64,000 bases of DNA from Sipunculus nudus (GCA_026874595.1 CM049316.1:68846676-68910675); one strand, 5' to 3'. Positions 1-12,876 are shown, numbered from the stretch's first letter. Numbers and translations: made by a program. Notes: generated from the letters alone by a model not told the origin.

Positions 1-1330
1 TTTCAAACAGTTACAGTTAATGTTTCCATGTTTAACACTGATAAAATACATAATTAAGAACGAAGAAAGTGGCTGATGGGGCTTCTGACAGTCATCAAAC
101 AAACTTAGGTAGTAGATGACTAGATTTATCAAGTGGAAGCAAGGTGGATTCTGTGTGTGAGCATTTTGAGATGAAATAAGAGGTATAAATAAAATCAGCA
201 TTTTAAATTAAATTTCTATCAAATTTAGTATAGTCATTATAACTTTATTAAAGACCATGGTGAAGTGCCAACTATTATAGTTCTTAGCTAAACTTACAAG
301 TTTGTGTAACTGATACTGCATAAATAAGCAATTATAGTAAGCTAGATAACATTCTCCTGTCAGTTACCTCCTGAGCAAATCATTAGTATAAACAGATACC
401 TTTGCACAACATATGGACCACGGAAACTAATATATGTTCTGAAACATACATGGCTTAAATGCATAAAACTACATACCACACCTTATGACACCTTAAATGG
501 TCAGTTTAAACATTTTAATGGGGGAAAATAAACAGACGCGGCCCTATAGCTATGTCTTCCATGTACATGCACATATACTGAGATATAAAAAAAAAATTAA
601 GGATAGAGGGATCCATTTCTATGAAGTATATATCCCCAGAATCACTACCTGCTCTAGCTTGAGCTGACATTGGCTGACATTTCACGCCTTATATTTTACA
701 AAGTTATGGTCAGTGGTCAGGTTAATCCTGTTAAGTAATGTTAAACTAATTAGCTGAAAAGGGGAAGGATATGGTACTTCCATGGAGATAAAGAATGAGA
801 ATCTCCATGGAACTACAGAGGGACTCCAGCTATTATCCAGGTGTTCAAAGAGATAGATATCAAAAGACCATGGCTCTTTTGTTGCATGCAGTGTTTTTGT
901 CCATGTAGTGCTCTAAACAAGCAATTGGTCTTTGGCAGATCCATGAGAAAAACACCTCAGGCTTTGTCGAATATATAAAGCTATATCCAGCCGGTGAAAA
1001 AGCCAGATGCAGCCCCAGTAGTGGCTTATATTAAGTCACAGGTAATCATGCTGGTGCTCTCTACTCTGGGCCATGTTATGTAACATGTGAGCCTGGCCAA
1101 AAGTATAAGCCGACAGAACTGAACAGTCTAAACATACAACATATTGGCCAGGTACATTTGTACAACATCATGTCCAGCGGGGACTTCAAATACAATATGT
1201 CTAAAAAATTAGAGAATTAAGATTTCACAAGCTTAACTTGTTTATATACCGTAAACTCTCTCCAGAAAATGGAATAATCGAAGGAACATGAACAGACATG
1301 GGCATATTTTTAGGTTAAGATGATCACTTT
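1..1330. other. No gene seen; AT-rich intergenic DNA
   Basis: I see no open frame of convincing composition and no splice-bounded coding stretch. Short repeat-like phrases occur, such as the paired CCATGGAGAT and ATCTCCATGG near 780-810, which form a small inverted repeat. Confidence 0.5.
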
Positions 1331-1334
1331 GGGT

Positions 1335-2250
1335 GACAGACAAAAGCCCACCCTGAGAAAAGCCCACGGGACAAGAGCCCATCGGAGTAGCTGCATTCTA
1401 TTTATAGCAGACTGCCCACTGTACTAGATTTGGCGCCAAAGGTGAGTCTGGATCTATTCATAGCTTTGGCAAACTGCCAACAGTGTCGGATAATGCAACA
1501 GGTCAAGAGTTCATTCAGTGCAGCCAGGTACAGGTCAAAGGTTCACTCAGTCTAGGCAGGTGCAGTTCAAACGTTCACTCAGTCTGGCCAGGTGCAGGTC
1601 AAATGTTCACTCAGTCTAGCCAGGTGCAGGTCTAAAGTTCACTCAGTCTAGCAAGGTGCAGGTCAAAAGTTCACTCAGTCTAGCCAGGTGCAGGTCAAAA
1701 GTTCACTCAGTCTAGCCAGGTGCAGGTCTAGAGTTCACTCAGTGCAGTAGCCTGAGCCAGCAATTTGGCACCCTTCACTAGGGGCAACTGCCTTTCTCAT
1801 CTAAACCTAGTCAGCCCAGTGCATCAAACTCCAGAAGTTTGATGTATATGCCTGATATTTTGACCTGTTTATGTATGTTTGATGGCTTTCTCGTTTACAA
1901 GACAGGTGTCGCCACCTATAATAACTTTGCACAGTGTATTTCTCCAGATGAATTTGATATATCAACCTAAAATTGGACATATATATACATAGAGTAAAGC
2001 TTTGTCGTATACAAGACTGGTGGCGCCACCTCCAATAATTTTTGTACAGTGTATGTCCCTGCTTATTTCTCAGGAGGGGAGATCAGCCTGAAATTGGGCA
2101 TATGTATACATCTCTGATACCTTAATCGTATACAAGACATGTAAGCCTACTTGAAAAGTAATGACCAAGCATTGAAGCATTAAGCCTGGTGTAAAAAACA
2201 TTCCACAAGTTTGCATTAGGTCTGTAGGCCTTGTCTTTGATGCATTTGTA
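1335..2250 (+). repeat. Dispersed repeat copy 1 (minisatellite-bearing family)
   Basis: This block shares its order of landmarks with 25000-25710. Both have a 'tctatt.atagc.ttggca.actgccaac' segment, a 32-bp minisatellite, a 'gtcagcccagtgca' type segment, a 'gatattttgacctgt' segment and a GGTGGCGCC-containing segment. The two copies are in the same orientation and clearly related, although diverged. No ORF is carried. It is probably a non-autonomous interspersed repeat. Its class is unknown because no TIR, A/B box or target duplication is obvious. Confidence 0.7.
1499..1754 (+). repeat. 32-bp minisatellite, about 8 units
   Basis: Consecutive units begin CAGGTCAA and continue with GTTCACTCAGTCTAGCCAGG. 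The period is 32 bp, about eight units can be counted, and each differs at one to five positions. The copy of the same dispersed repeat at 25120-25207 has only about three units, so unit number varies between copies of the parent repeat. Confidence 0.88.
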
Positions 2251-2302
2251 TAAAGGTAAGATTATACATTTTTTGTATTGCCTTTTAACAATATTAAGTT
2301 TT

Positions 2303-2445
2303 GTAATCGTGGCCGTAATCATGATTACTTTTTGAAGTAATCATAAAGTTATTGTAATCGATTACATGAACTTTATTTGGTAATCATAATGATTTACTTT
2401 ATAAGTAATCATAATCGTTATCGATTAGATATATCAAGTAATCAC
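2303..2445. repeat. TAATC/GATTA-rich cryptic repeat
   Basis: Roughly ten TAATC or GATTA pentamers occur in about 145 bp on both strands, including the perfect palindrome GTAATCGATTAC at about 2354-2365. The motif equals the core bound by K50-class homeodomains (Otx/Bicoid type). The context is repeat-like, though, and no nearby gene makes a regulatory role likely. Confidence 0.6.
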
Positions 2446-2459
2446 CCCATGTCTGGTAA

Positions 2460-2660
2460 GAGGACAAAGCCTATTTAAAATGGGGTCATGACATCTACAA
2501 GGAGAATGACCTTGACCTTGAATAATTGACCTTCCTGGATATTTTAGGACCAGCAGTTACGAATTGTGCCCTGCTAACGGACGGCCGGACGAACAACGGA
2601 CAAAGCAATATTCCTATACCTCAATTGACTTACAGTCAGCTGAGCTTAAAATTGTGAACA
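2460..2660. repeat. Fragment of a dispersed repeat with gtcatgac and ggacggccggac segments
   Basis: The phrases 'gggtcatgac', 'tgaccttgaccttga' and 'ggacggccggacgaac' recur in similar order in other repeat copies of this window (27-34 kb, 40.9 kb). It is non-coding. Confidence 0.4.
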
Positions 2661-3023
2661 CCCTTAAAGGAAAATTCTGCTTTTTGTAGGACAAGTGAGC
2701 CTTCAATGGCATGGGATTTTTACATAGCAGTAGCCACATCTGGTCTTACCTTGTTTGCCATATATAAGTTCAGAGGAATCAGCGTGTAGGTAATTTGTCA
2801 ATAATCGATTATGATAATGTTAGTGACTCCCAAGTGATTTTCAATGGCAATATTTTACAGCTGAAAGGCAGGTATGTTTATCTGTTTCCAAACCCTATAT
2901 TATAAGATACTGGGTTAATGTTTAGGATTTCTCATAATTGTGCAGTAGAGTACTTCATCAATATGTACAGTATTTATTAAGTAATTATCAATGGTAATTA
3001 TTAATTAATGATATGCTGAAGTA

Positions 3024-3025
<2 letters not shown>

Positions 3026-3066
<41 letters not shown>
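3026..3066. repeat. (TA)n microsatellite
   Basis: An uninterrupted TA dinucleotide run of about 40 bp. Confidence 0.95.
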
Positions 3067-3068
<2 letters not shown>

Positions 3069-3269
3069 TGCATTCCAAAAGAAATAATGTTTCTTTATCA
3101 ATGACACATTTTAGGAAAATATAATCATTTTTTTATATTACATTTTGAATGATCTTTCACAGGAATATAACTAGTGTAAATGATATGTTTACACCCTTCA
3201 AGGTGTAAATAAGATGCAAAAAAATAGCCGAATAAAATTTTTAATATTAGTCCGGTCGCCACTGGACTC

Positions 3270-6200
3270 AACCTTGTTTTATGGTCTTAAGTATTTTTCT
3301 TTGTGGTTTTTGTTTGCCAACATATCAGGTGTGAAAAATATGTTGGTTGGTCCACTGTCAGCATTGGGCAATTTTTGCTAATTAGCGTAAAACAAAATGG
3401 CCGCCAAAATAATGCGAAAATAGCAAAAATGCCATAATTACCTTGACATTTGACAAAGAGGGTCATCCAATAAATGAATTCTTGGGTATTATGACCCAGA
3501 GAATTCATTTTTGATATTGTTTTAGTCATAATGACCACCATTTTCAATGTAGCTATTCTCCCATTTGAAAAAAAAAACTGTAAAAATACTGAAAACATGA
3601 TTTGGTTGGTACGTATGTTCCAAAGCATTTTGCTAATCGAAGGTAATAAATAAAATTAATTAAACACTCAGTTATAGATGAAGATGAGATGATCAAACGT
3701 TCTGGAAAACAACTGTTATACATTATAAAAAAATATTCTTTTTTGTTACCTATGTATGACCTTCATAATGAAACAATAAGAGCGAAACTGCCGTTATCAA
3801 CACAGTTTTTGTTTTCCCCCTTGTGTCACGAGGAGGCCCGATATATTTACAACTTAAACAAGATTTTACTAAGTTGGAGGGGAATTATGTTAGCATTATT
3901 TTGGTCAATTTAGCGGTGTGGAAAAGCATTACAGACAGCTGAGTCATGCTTCAAGCCCCCCCCCCCCCCATTCTCCCTGCCTTTCATGTAGTCTTTACAT
4001 ATTTTGTCAAAGGTTCACTATCTGTGGACTTCCAATATGTGGCCGCTAACATTCACAGACTTAGGATGTATATTTTATGTTTTATGTGTTATTTGTTTGC
4101 TCTGTCTATATCAGCATCTTCTTCCTTTTAAAGTACCGATGAATGGCCTTCATAATGAAACAATAAAAGCAAAACAGCCGTTATCCACACGTCTTTACTT
4201 CCCCCTTGTGTCACGACGTCTCCCGATATTTACAATTTAGACGAGAATTGGTTTAGTTTGAGGGGGATTAAATAAACATAATTTGAGTCGAATTAAATCA
4301 AAATGGCACGGAAATTCATCTTTGTTTGATGGCAAATGTAACAGTTTTATGTTTTTGCATATACTATGTCAAGTCATATCACATATATTTCAACATCTCA
4401 TATATACTGCTGCAAGCTTCCATCAGCATCATATAGCCGACAGCATCATATTAATATGGATTATTCCTCTGCTTTGTGATCGCCAACTATGTCGACTTGC
4501 CTGTGCAAGCTGAACCCATTTCTCTACTTTCTGTAGCTTAACCAGAAAAGATTATTACTTTAGATTTTTTATTAAAATTAACAGCTTTTTAGAGGAAGGT
4601 GACCCAAATGAGCATAAATTTAATTGAATTTTTTAAATTGTATTATGGAAACACACACATTTAGCAACATATGACAGCTGATATGAAGAAACACACGCTT
4701 CAGACGTCATTTCTGTTATCAAATATTTCAGGAATACCTGAAACCTTCAGAGCTAAAATTCATGTTATATAAACGATGATGACAATACGTTGGAGTTTTA
4801 TAAAATGCCCCGCCCCCCCCTAAAAATTTTGCCGTCGGTTTTATGGATCATAATGAGAAAAAAAAGTCTTTCTGATACTTTGAACTTAAAAAATGCATGA
4901 GCGAAAATCGGCAACATATAGATGTATTCCCATGTATGCACACAGAAAACACGAAGGTTACATACAATTTATTGTATAATATGAAGCTGGCACATATTAT
5001 ATAAACACGTAACATGATTAGTCATGTCTAATTTTGTTCTTTGAGATGATATCGCAAATTCAGGAATTTACTTGTATCTAAAAGACTTACAAATGCAGAC
5101 AACAATATGATTTGCTGTGAACAGCCTATGGCTAAAAAATCGCTAATTAATTACTCATATATATGCATTCAATAATCCTTCAATTGATGCACGAGGATGA
5201 CTTAGCTAAATTTACCAAGAAAATAAAAGAACAATGATGACCTTGGACTGTAGTAGGTACCAATATATATAAATGGTCATATGGGGAGGGAGTTCTAATC
5301 AAAGGGAATAGTTGGCTGTCGGTTAGGTTACGGAAATCGAGAATATCTCAGTTAAGCTCATTTTTCGTTAAAGTCAAATATATAGATTAACGTACAGCCA
5401 AGGCTGTGGGTGACATGCATAAGGAAAGAAAAATATTATTAATGAATTTCACCATACACATTTTTTCCTTATTGTAATATGAAAATTTATGAGAAATAAA
5501 TGTATTGTTTACCTAATTGAATTATGTTGCCAAACTCATATGTCAGCTATACAATCTTATTTCAATATACAAGGTCTGGTTTGTAATAATAATTTTCAGC
5601 ATTCCTCTTTGTTCTGAATACGAATAGGGAGTCTGCATATTAGGGTTCAAGTTTAAGCTTTCCTTATTTTAAAGAACTAATATGTTTTATAAATGAAATT
5701 TACGGCACTAAATCGGTGAGAAATATTACAGGTCTTGGACGTGAAACCTTTAGTTTATCCTGCTGTCGATTCTGGATTGGTCAAGAAATAACTTCCCATG
5801 AAAATTTTTGTCAGGAAGCCCGCAGAAGATCATACATGCTTCAGCTAAATCATGGAGGGCCGAGTACATGTCGGTCGGGTTGAGACTATACCAGTTGATT
5901 CCGAGATCCACCTGACTGAGCTGTGTAGCCGTGTTCCTACCTTACCCAGGGGCATCTTTCCCATTAATTGAGTTTCTGTGTCTTAAAAGATATCTATCTA
6001 TGTACTGGTGGCACAGTGCAACTATACTTTTACAAAAGCTTTTGAAAAGGTTGGAGCATATTTGTGATCTGAGCCTGACAGATACATCACCCGGATATAA
6101 AAAAAATAGAAAGTAGTCAAATACCACTGATTCCGCCAGGAGTTTCATCAAACTGTGCTATGTTTTTCATAGAAAATGTGTTTCAAGGTAAAAGAACTCC

Positions 6201-7068
6201 ATGGTTGGCGCCGCAATATTAACCATGGGCCGCGGCTAACGATGGTGATCAGCATTGTCTTCAAAATTTAACGGTTTGCTTCATTTGTATCACCCTGTTC
6301 CTCTACAAAATTTGTACTGAAGATGCTGATATCAACAGAGGAAACAAATAACAAACCAGGGAAGTAAGGGAAGGATCCTAAGTCTGGGAATGTTTACGGC
6401 CACATATGGAAGTCCACACATAGATAACCTTTGACAAAACTATGTAAAAACTGCATAAAAGTCATGGAGAAGGGTGAGGGGCTTCAAGTATGCCTCAGCT
6501 GTCTGTAATACTTTTCGACCCAAGTATAATCATATACAAATATTTTTGAGAGACCAGTTAGTTTTCCATGCATGTGACAGCTTTGTCCGTTCATAGCTAC
6601 ACCCTTCATAATACACTCTACAAAAACTTACATAATCTTTTGTTATGCATATCCCATTAATATTATGTGCGAAACACATACAACTGTTACATTTGCCACG
6701 AATACATATGAATTATCGTTAAGGTGCCATTTTGATTTAAATGGACCAAAATTCTGCTCACACAATCCCCCTCCAACTAAGTAGAACAGCTACATTGAAA
6801 ATGGTGGTCATTATGACTTAAACAATATCAAAAATGAATTCTCTGGGTCATAATACCCAAGAATTCATTTATTGGATGACCCTCTTTGTCAAATGTAAAG
6901 GTTATTATGGCATTTTTGCTATTTTCGCATTATTTTGGCGGCCATTTTGTTTTACGCTAATTAGCAAAAATCGCCCAATGCTGACAGCCAACCAACATAT
7001 TTTTCACACCTGATATGTTGGCAAACAAAATCCACAAAGAAAAATACTTAAGACCATAAAACAAGGTT
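3270..7068. repeat. Large imperfect palindrome (long inverted repeat)
   Basis: Positions 3270-3554 and 6788-7068 are near-identical inverted copies of about 285 bp; both contain the 'ggcggccattttgttttacg' type segment in opposite orientations. Inner segments also pair in inverted order. The stretch around 3880-3915 matches about 6740-6785, the stretch 3950-4070 matches about 6370-6500, and 4285-4370 matches about 6635-6735. Within the left half, 3745-3920 is directly duplicated at 4133-4310. No transposase frame is visible in the 4.5-6.1 kb centre. It may be a foldback or long-TIR DNA transposon, or a rearranged tandem repeat. The short open frames in the arms are not coding. Confidence 0.75.
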
Positions 7069-8187
7069 AGTAAAAAAATGGCCTTTGGCTGCTGGATTAT
7101 ATCAGTACCAACATTCTAATATACACCAAATTCCGAGGAAGCTGGTTATTTTGATACCCATATTATCATAATTTTCCAGTATATACTCAATTAAAATTAA
7201 TATTGTTTGAAAACCATGGAGTTTGGAATTTCTGCAGCATTTGTGTTCCCTTTAGAAAGTGTTTAAGTCCTACCGCGCAGCTGAATTAGCCTCAAAGTAT
7301 ACAAACTTAAAACTGACATTTAATTGACATATACAGAGCTCCTTAAAGTGCACGTTCCCTTATATCTACCATACAAGTCACATATAACTGAAATATACTG
7401 AATGGCTTCATGTGCAACTCCCTAACAACTTACATATAACAAACATACAGCTCACATATAACCATGTCTGACTAAACATATAGCTGCAATATAAATATAA
7501 CTCCCATACATAGCACTTATATGGGAAATATATATCCCTTATAAGAGACATACATTTCCAATATAAGGCACATATATGTAAGTACTTTTCATTTTTCTAA
7601 GGGGGGCTGGTAGATACCCCCAAGAATAATAAAAAAATGATACAAAGCTCCAGTATCTTAATAAATAATAATCAGCTGAGCGTCATGACCCATGGGTCAC
7701 TTGTTCATAGCCGTACAAAAGAACCAACTTACAAATAATTCATGCATGGATAACCATGAAATTTGGCTTTAATATGTGATACCTCATGTTGGTCTCTGAT
7801 AGCTTCTGCCTATGTTATGACACTTGTGGTGTCATCTCAACATGTTATAATTTATGGCATAATTGTTTGGTATTTTGAGACTGCCAGGCACAGTATCTGC
7901 TTGTCTGAGCTCAGGGATCATGCCTATGCACTATTAAGTACTGTGCCTTAAACATACGTATTTCATATTTATAAATGGCAAACAAGTTCTTCAAAATATG
8001 ACTAAAAGTTGTTAAAATTAGCTCATAATGGACATATAGGAGGTCTTGCATGCCAATCAGCTGTGTATCATGACACGTGGAGCACTTGTTTGTTTTTTGA
8101 CATTTTTTACGGTCTCAAGTTTTATTGTATTCCAGATAATTAAGTATCACTGTTTCCTGTACTTAATGTTACCTTGATTGTTTTTAG
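7069..8187. other. Upstream flank of the CARD exon; no exon seen
   Basis: It contains an 'agctgagcgtcatgacccatgggtcacttgtt'-type repeat end near 7676-7710, which recurs at 27.41, 28.94 and 34.09 kb, and an AT-rich stretch with irregular ACATATAAC phrases near 7370-7580. The CARD exon starts with a split codon, so an upstream exon must exist. I could not identify it. Confidence 0.45.
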
Positions 8188-8574
8188 TGGACGATCCTCC
8201 GAAGAGTATTCAGTACAAACTGATTGAAGATGAAATTGATTCCATCGCAAGCAAAATCACAGATCCTAAACAGTTGTTGCATATCCTTGATCAACATCAA
8301 ATTCTAACTAAAGATGAATCAGAAAGTGTTGCTTCTAGCAAAGATGGAACCAGAACTGCCATGGCCATATTGTCATTCATGGCTACAAAAAAGATGGATG
8401 CGTTTGGGCAGTTCTTAAAAGTGGCAAGAAAGCAAAACCAAGCATTGTATAATTATTTTAATGAACGAAAGAACATTTGTGAAGATTCAAAAGATGCAGA
8501 CAATCTTTTTGGATATGGAGCACTCTATTCCTCTGTTCAGAATAGTTCACATGAAGGAAAAAAGGACAATCAAG
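8188..8574 (+). pseudogene. CYLD: CARD-domain exon of the CYLD-like locus
   Basis: An open 129-codon exon lies between a TTTTTAG acceptor (AG at 8186-8187) and an AAG|GTATGT donor. It is symmetric in phase (1-1). The product has the amphipathic six-helix pattern of a CARD from about codon 8 to codon 90. Landmarks include LIEDEIDSIASKI (helix 1), LLHILDQHQILTKDESESV (helices 2-3), TAMAILSFMATKKMDAFGQF (helices 4-5) and a final FLKVARKQNQALYNYF helix. CARDs are death-fold modules that self-associate in immune and apoptotic adaptor complexes. The exon has no stops and good codon flow. Its membership of the CYLD gene is inferred from strand, adjacency and in-phase joining to the CAP-Gly exon at 15758. 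It could instead belong to a separate CARD gene. Confidence 0.72.
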
Positions 8575-8645
8575 GTATGTATATGTATTTATTTATCAAC
8601 AGGAAATGCTAACACATACATTCTTTTATATCCTTTCTTCCTCAG
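8575..8645 (+). other. Short predicted intron
   Basis: The sequence begins GTATGT and ends with a pyrimidine-rich tract and CTCAG, giving a 71-bp candidate intron. It is short for this locus but has clear boundary signals. Confidence 0.45.
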
Positions 8646-8814
8646 ATTTGATATGCACAAAGTTCTTTGGTGTGTCTGAAAACTGGAAAACATGATTCTG
8701 ACCTTCAAAGTAACATGCATCTGCAGAAATGTAGGATTTTGGTGAACCACTTAACTTTTGAACTGCTGCATACTTTTCCAGATAAAATGGAACCTGATTC
8801 CTGGACCTTTACCG
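8646..8814 (+). pseudogene. Candidate 56-codon exon with +1 frame anomaly
   Basis: It is bounded by an excellent acceptor (TTTCTTCCTCAG) and an ACCG|GTATCC donor. It is 169 bp long. A phase 1-1 exon would need a multiple of three, so there is one extra base. The entry frame reads DLICTKFFGVSENWKT and then meets TGA. The exit frame reads through HDSDLQSNMHLQKCRILVNH and LTFELLHTFPDKM. The second part has a helical leucine pattern, vaguely like the first helices of another death fold. I do not recognise it firmly. Either it is a real exon with a frameshift or a fortuitous splice-bounded stretch. Confidence 0.4.
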
Positions 8815-11800
8815 GTATCCTAAGTGTCAAATCTGTGAGAATACATGTATCATATTTTATAAACATTATAACTGTCTTTTGAATTAGATACACAAAACGT
8901 TCTCAAACAAGTAAAAAGTACTGGTGGCCTTGACCTGTTAAAGTGTCAATATATTGGTTAAGACAGTGTATATACATATGGTTGTATAATGTATCCCATA
9001 ACTTGTACGGTTATTAATGGATCAGTATTGTATAATGTTTCAACATAACTGGCTATGGATCAGTACTGTATAATGTCTTTTCATAACCTGTAATAGTTCG
9101 AAACAGGAAACAAGACTAGTTTAATTCATAACAATTGATGTTTTTGCAATAAAAGGCATACTTAATAATGAATATTGGGCGGATCTAATGCCCTTGAGCA
9201 CATTTTGAGTCGCCGGTCGCATTTTGTGGAAAAAGGTGATTTCTAATCAGTAAACACTACGATGTGTTGACAGGATGTTTGTAAACTTACTCCAGCCCTG
9301 CCACAGGCCTGTCAATTACTGTGCCCCAAACCCTCACCTGGGTCGGTTGGCCAATCGCGAGGTGCAAGTGGTTAATTAATGCTCGGGCCAAATCCGTGCA
9401 CGGGGCGGCCAAAGTTGACGGTCGAGGGTTGAAAGCCCCATCTAATTAGCTGAGCATACAACTCAAGCTGTTTAGTGTGCCAACGCATACGTTCTTGTGA
9501 ATGATCTGTTAGTGTCATATGTAGCAATTAGTATCATTGGCGTCTCTCTTTTAACGTGTATATGTAAACACCATAACCTCATAATATTCATACTGTCAAA
9601 ATCGGAACAACTAAATTTAACGTACTTAAACAATCGAAAATTCCATGGGCGACCACGCAAATATCGTATGCCCCTTGGTAAACTGCAGATGCTGAATGAA
9701 GTACAGTCTCAGCGAGCCAAACCTGGTGAATGTCCAGGTTTTATCGGACGCTGTTATTTTTTAATGTTTAATTGGTTATCAGTTATTGACATAATGTAAA
9801 TAGACCTTAATAGAAGATAAAATATACTTAAGCCCTGAATAATAATTTGAAAATTTTAGAAATAAAAATTAGTGTGGATATTGTTTTGCATAAAATATGA
9901 TGAGGTAAGCCGGCAGCATAGCAATACCTTTGCAAACAAATGGCACGGACAAGTTTTACTGTAATTCATATTGCAATAAAACAGTGAAAACATAAGTCAT
10001 AATATTACAATATTAACATAAAATTTGATGGACAGAAACCAATAAAATGTCATAACATTTCGGATATATTTAAAACATAGTACGTTTGAACTTAAATATG
10101 CACTTGAGGGATGTACACGTCTTTATCAAAGCCGGCAGAACAGCAAGGACATACTATTAACGTACATTTTGGGTTTTAGGTCATGATAAAGTTATACCTT
10201 TATATCGTTTTAATCTTAAAATTGTTCTAAAAAAGTCATAAAATATGTTTACATTTAATGTATACGGTAACATTTTGTGTTAATTCGTGTAGTGTCCGAC
10301 AGGTCAGCAAATTTTATTCAATTGAAACAAAATATTTTTTGTATTTTTTATTTTTGTTAGAATTAGTTTTATAACATTAAAAGTCTCTAATTTATATATA
10401 AAAGTGTAAGTAAACACATAGATTTTAACCCGATTATGGACCAATTTTAGACGGTAGGCTTTGTTTGTAAAATAAGCTGCCAAACAAAGCGGGGAGCAAA
10501 GTTCATCTTTAAAATTATATGACGAAATATGTTTAGCTTTAGCCAATTATCAAACTTTTCTGGATGTTATAGTAATATATTTTAAAGGATTAAGCTATGT
10601 TTGTCAGGTGACTTGATCATTAATTGAACTATTTACTGGCCTTATTAAGAGTTGGGATCATACGTCCCGCCCGCTTTAGAGTTTACAGACTGGACAATTG
10701 ATTTTAAACTCACTTTTTTTTATTCTAGATGAAAGACTAAAACTAATTAAAGTGGGAGATAACAAACTTAGATAATAATATAAATTCATGTATACAACTG
10801 TAAATTTCATTCACATTTCAATTATTCCACTCTTTATGGAATTTATAGGATCCATTCATCGGTTAATTTACATTACACAACTGTTATCTGTTCCTAGAAG
10901 ATACATTAATTAGATAAGATATATATATATCTTCCTAGCCAAATCCTGTTCGAGATCTCGGTTTGACCTATCCCGGATCAAGATTCATGTGAGCCAAATT
11001 CCCTATTTCCAAATAACAATGGCTGCCTCTGCAGTCATACCAATTTAACAGCCAATCAGACTCCTGATCCAACTCATGAATATATCCGGGAATTAATCAG
11101 GTGTATAGCTATTAAATAAATTTAATGAATGGTCTGCCTATTCATTATTCGTTATTCTGTATGTTCACAATCTGAATCAGGATCTGGGCTGGGATTCTAA
11201 TGAATTCTGGACTTTAAAAATTATATGCTGAGAATGAAAATTAAACTCTAAATGCTTTAAACAAAAACTATTAAAACATTGTGCATACAATATTTTATTT
11301 CATTCCAAATTGTAATTGAAAGTAACGTTATAGACAAATGTATTCCGTCCCTGTCTAAAAGAAAACTCATTACACAGTAAATATAGAAACGCCTTGTCAG
11401 GTCTGGGGAGGCTTGAACCAAATATATACAAAAGGTGTTTTAAATTAACATTTTAATGACTGAGCTAGAAATAAATATATAAATATAAAATTTATTTTAA
11501 AGATTTAGTTAGAAATTATGAGTAGCAGCTCAAATTTGTTTTTTTTTGTTTTACAACACTGCATACAAATGCTCATATTCAGCTTGGTTGTTTTTTTTTT
11601 CGAGTTTATTTTTCAAACTTCGGGCGGATTATTTAAGCGATTACTTTTGAGGCTCCATTTCATATGATTGATATTAGTGTCATCTTTCTCACATAAAGCT
11701 AGGTTCATAAAATTATCAAAACAATATACATATTTATACATCCTATATATATGCGTAATACATTCTTAAGATATAATTCTAACAAGTTTATGGATAAAAA

Positions 11801-12758
11801 GCTAAAATGTGATGAAAGCCATTATTTAATTCGATTTGTTCATCATTTTTTAATTGAATCTGCGGGGTTATTTTGCAAACGCCTTTAAAATTTTAAACAT
11901 TTGTGAATTTTCATTTATCTTTTGTAAATTTCATTTTACATTTCATAAGCGTTGTCGTTTCAGTCGAAACAAATAAAAAACAGGCAAACTGCCCCATGCC
12001 GTGTATTTGGGGTGTATTCATCGAGGTTTCACACAGATTGGCCCAAGGACTAAAATGAAAATACCAAAAATCTCCGCTGACTTAAACAGGCACTCACATA
12101 CAAGAGACGTTCCACAGGAGTATAAAAAAACAACGTACACAACCATGCCAACCTCTCAAGCCCTCAGATAAAAATATCAGATAAATTTACGATTTATTAA
12201 TTAAAATAAATGGTCAAAATAAAACGAATCATACAGCAAAACTAAACGAATCAGCAAAAAAAAAACCCAAAAAACAAAAAAACAAACAAACAAACAAACA
12301 ACAAAATCTCATACTCTGAGTCATCATACTCAGCCAGCTGACGTAGCCATAATATTTAAATTGAAACAGCGGCCTAAAATAATACCATAAGTGATATCTA
12401 TTAAATTCAAAGAACGTAACCTTTATGGTCGCGTAGTACAGTTCAAGGCCAATATGCAAACCAGATCGGACCCTTCAGCCTTAACCTACTTTCCAAGGTT
12501 CGTTGTTTTACTGGAAGAATATGTCCCAGTAGCTTAACTTCTGCCTTCAACCCTAAAAGAACTTTTGCATCTTACGTTTAAACACCTAATTAACGCGTGT
12601 GAAGTGGCAAAGGAAATTGTCATGCTGAACAAACTTGTGAAATACTCATAAATTAAAAAATAAATATGATGTAGTTCTTAAAGGTAAAAAAATTAATAGA
12701 ACGTCCAGTTAATTAAATCCATTTTTCCCTGAGGAACTTGATCTTGTGTGTTAATATT

Positions 12759-12876
12759 TACTCAAAAGGGTCTTGCACATCTGAAAAATTCAAACTGTTT
12801 TTCTGCCCCTTGAGTATTTCCTCAAGGGACTGAAAATCAGGTTTAAATTCCTCAGATGTGAAGACCCTTTTGAGTA
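12759..12876. ncRNA. 118-nt near-perfect hairpin (miRNA-precursor-like or tiny foldback element)
   Basis: Arms of about 56 nt pair around a 6-nt loop (TATTTC). The outer stem pairs TACTCAAAAGGGTCTT with AAGACCCTTTTGAGTA, then CACATCTGA with TCAGATGTG with one bulged G. The inner stem pairs CCTTGAG with CTCAAGG. I count only a few mismatches between. The dimensions suit an animal miRNA precursor. A minimal MITE would look the same, however, and the arms are flanked by TA-rich sequence. Expression cannot be judged from the sequence. Confidence 0.5.

Noticed and set aside
1499-1754. CRISPR-like array
   Set aside because: The 32-bp units are head-to-tail without spacers in an animal genome; it is a minisatellite.
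3287-3628. 113-codon minus-strand open frame
   Set aside because: It lies in a long inverted-repeat arm and is not supported by any family feature.
9497-9799. 100-codon plus-strand frame in the CARD-CYLD intron
   Set aside because: No recognisable domain and no clear splice sites at its edges.
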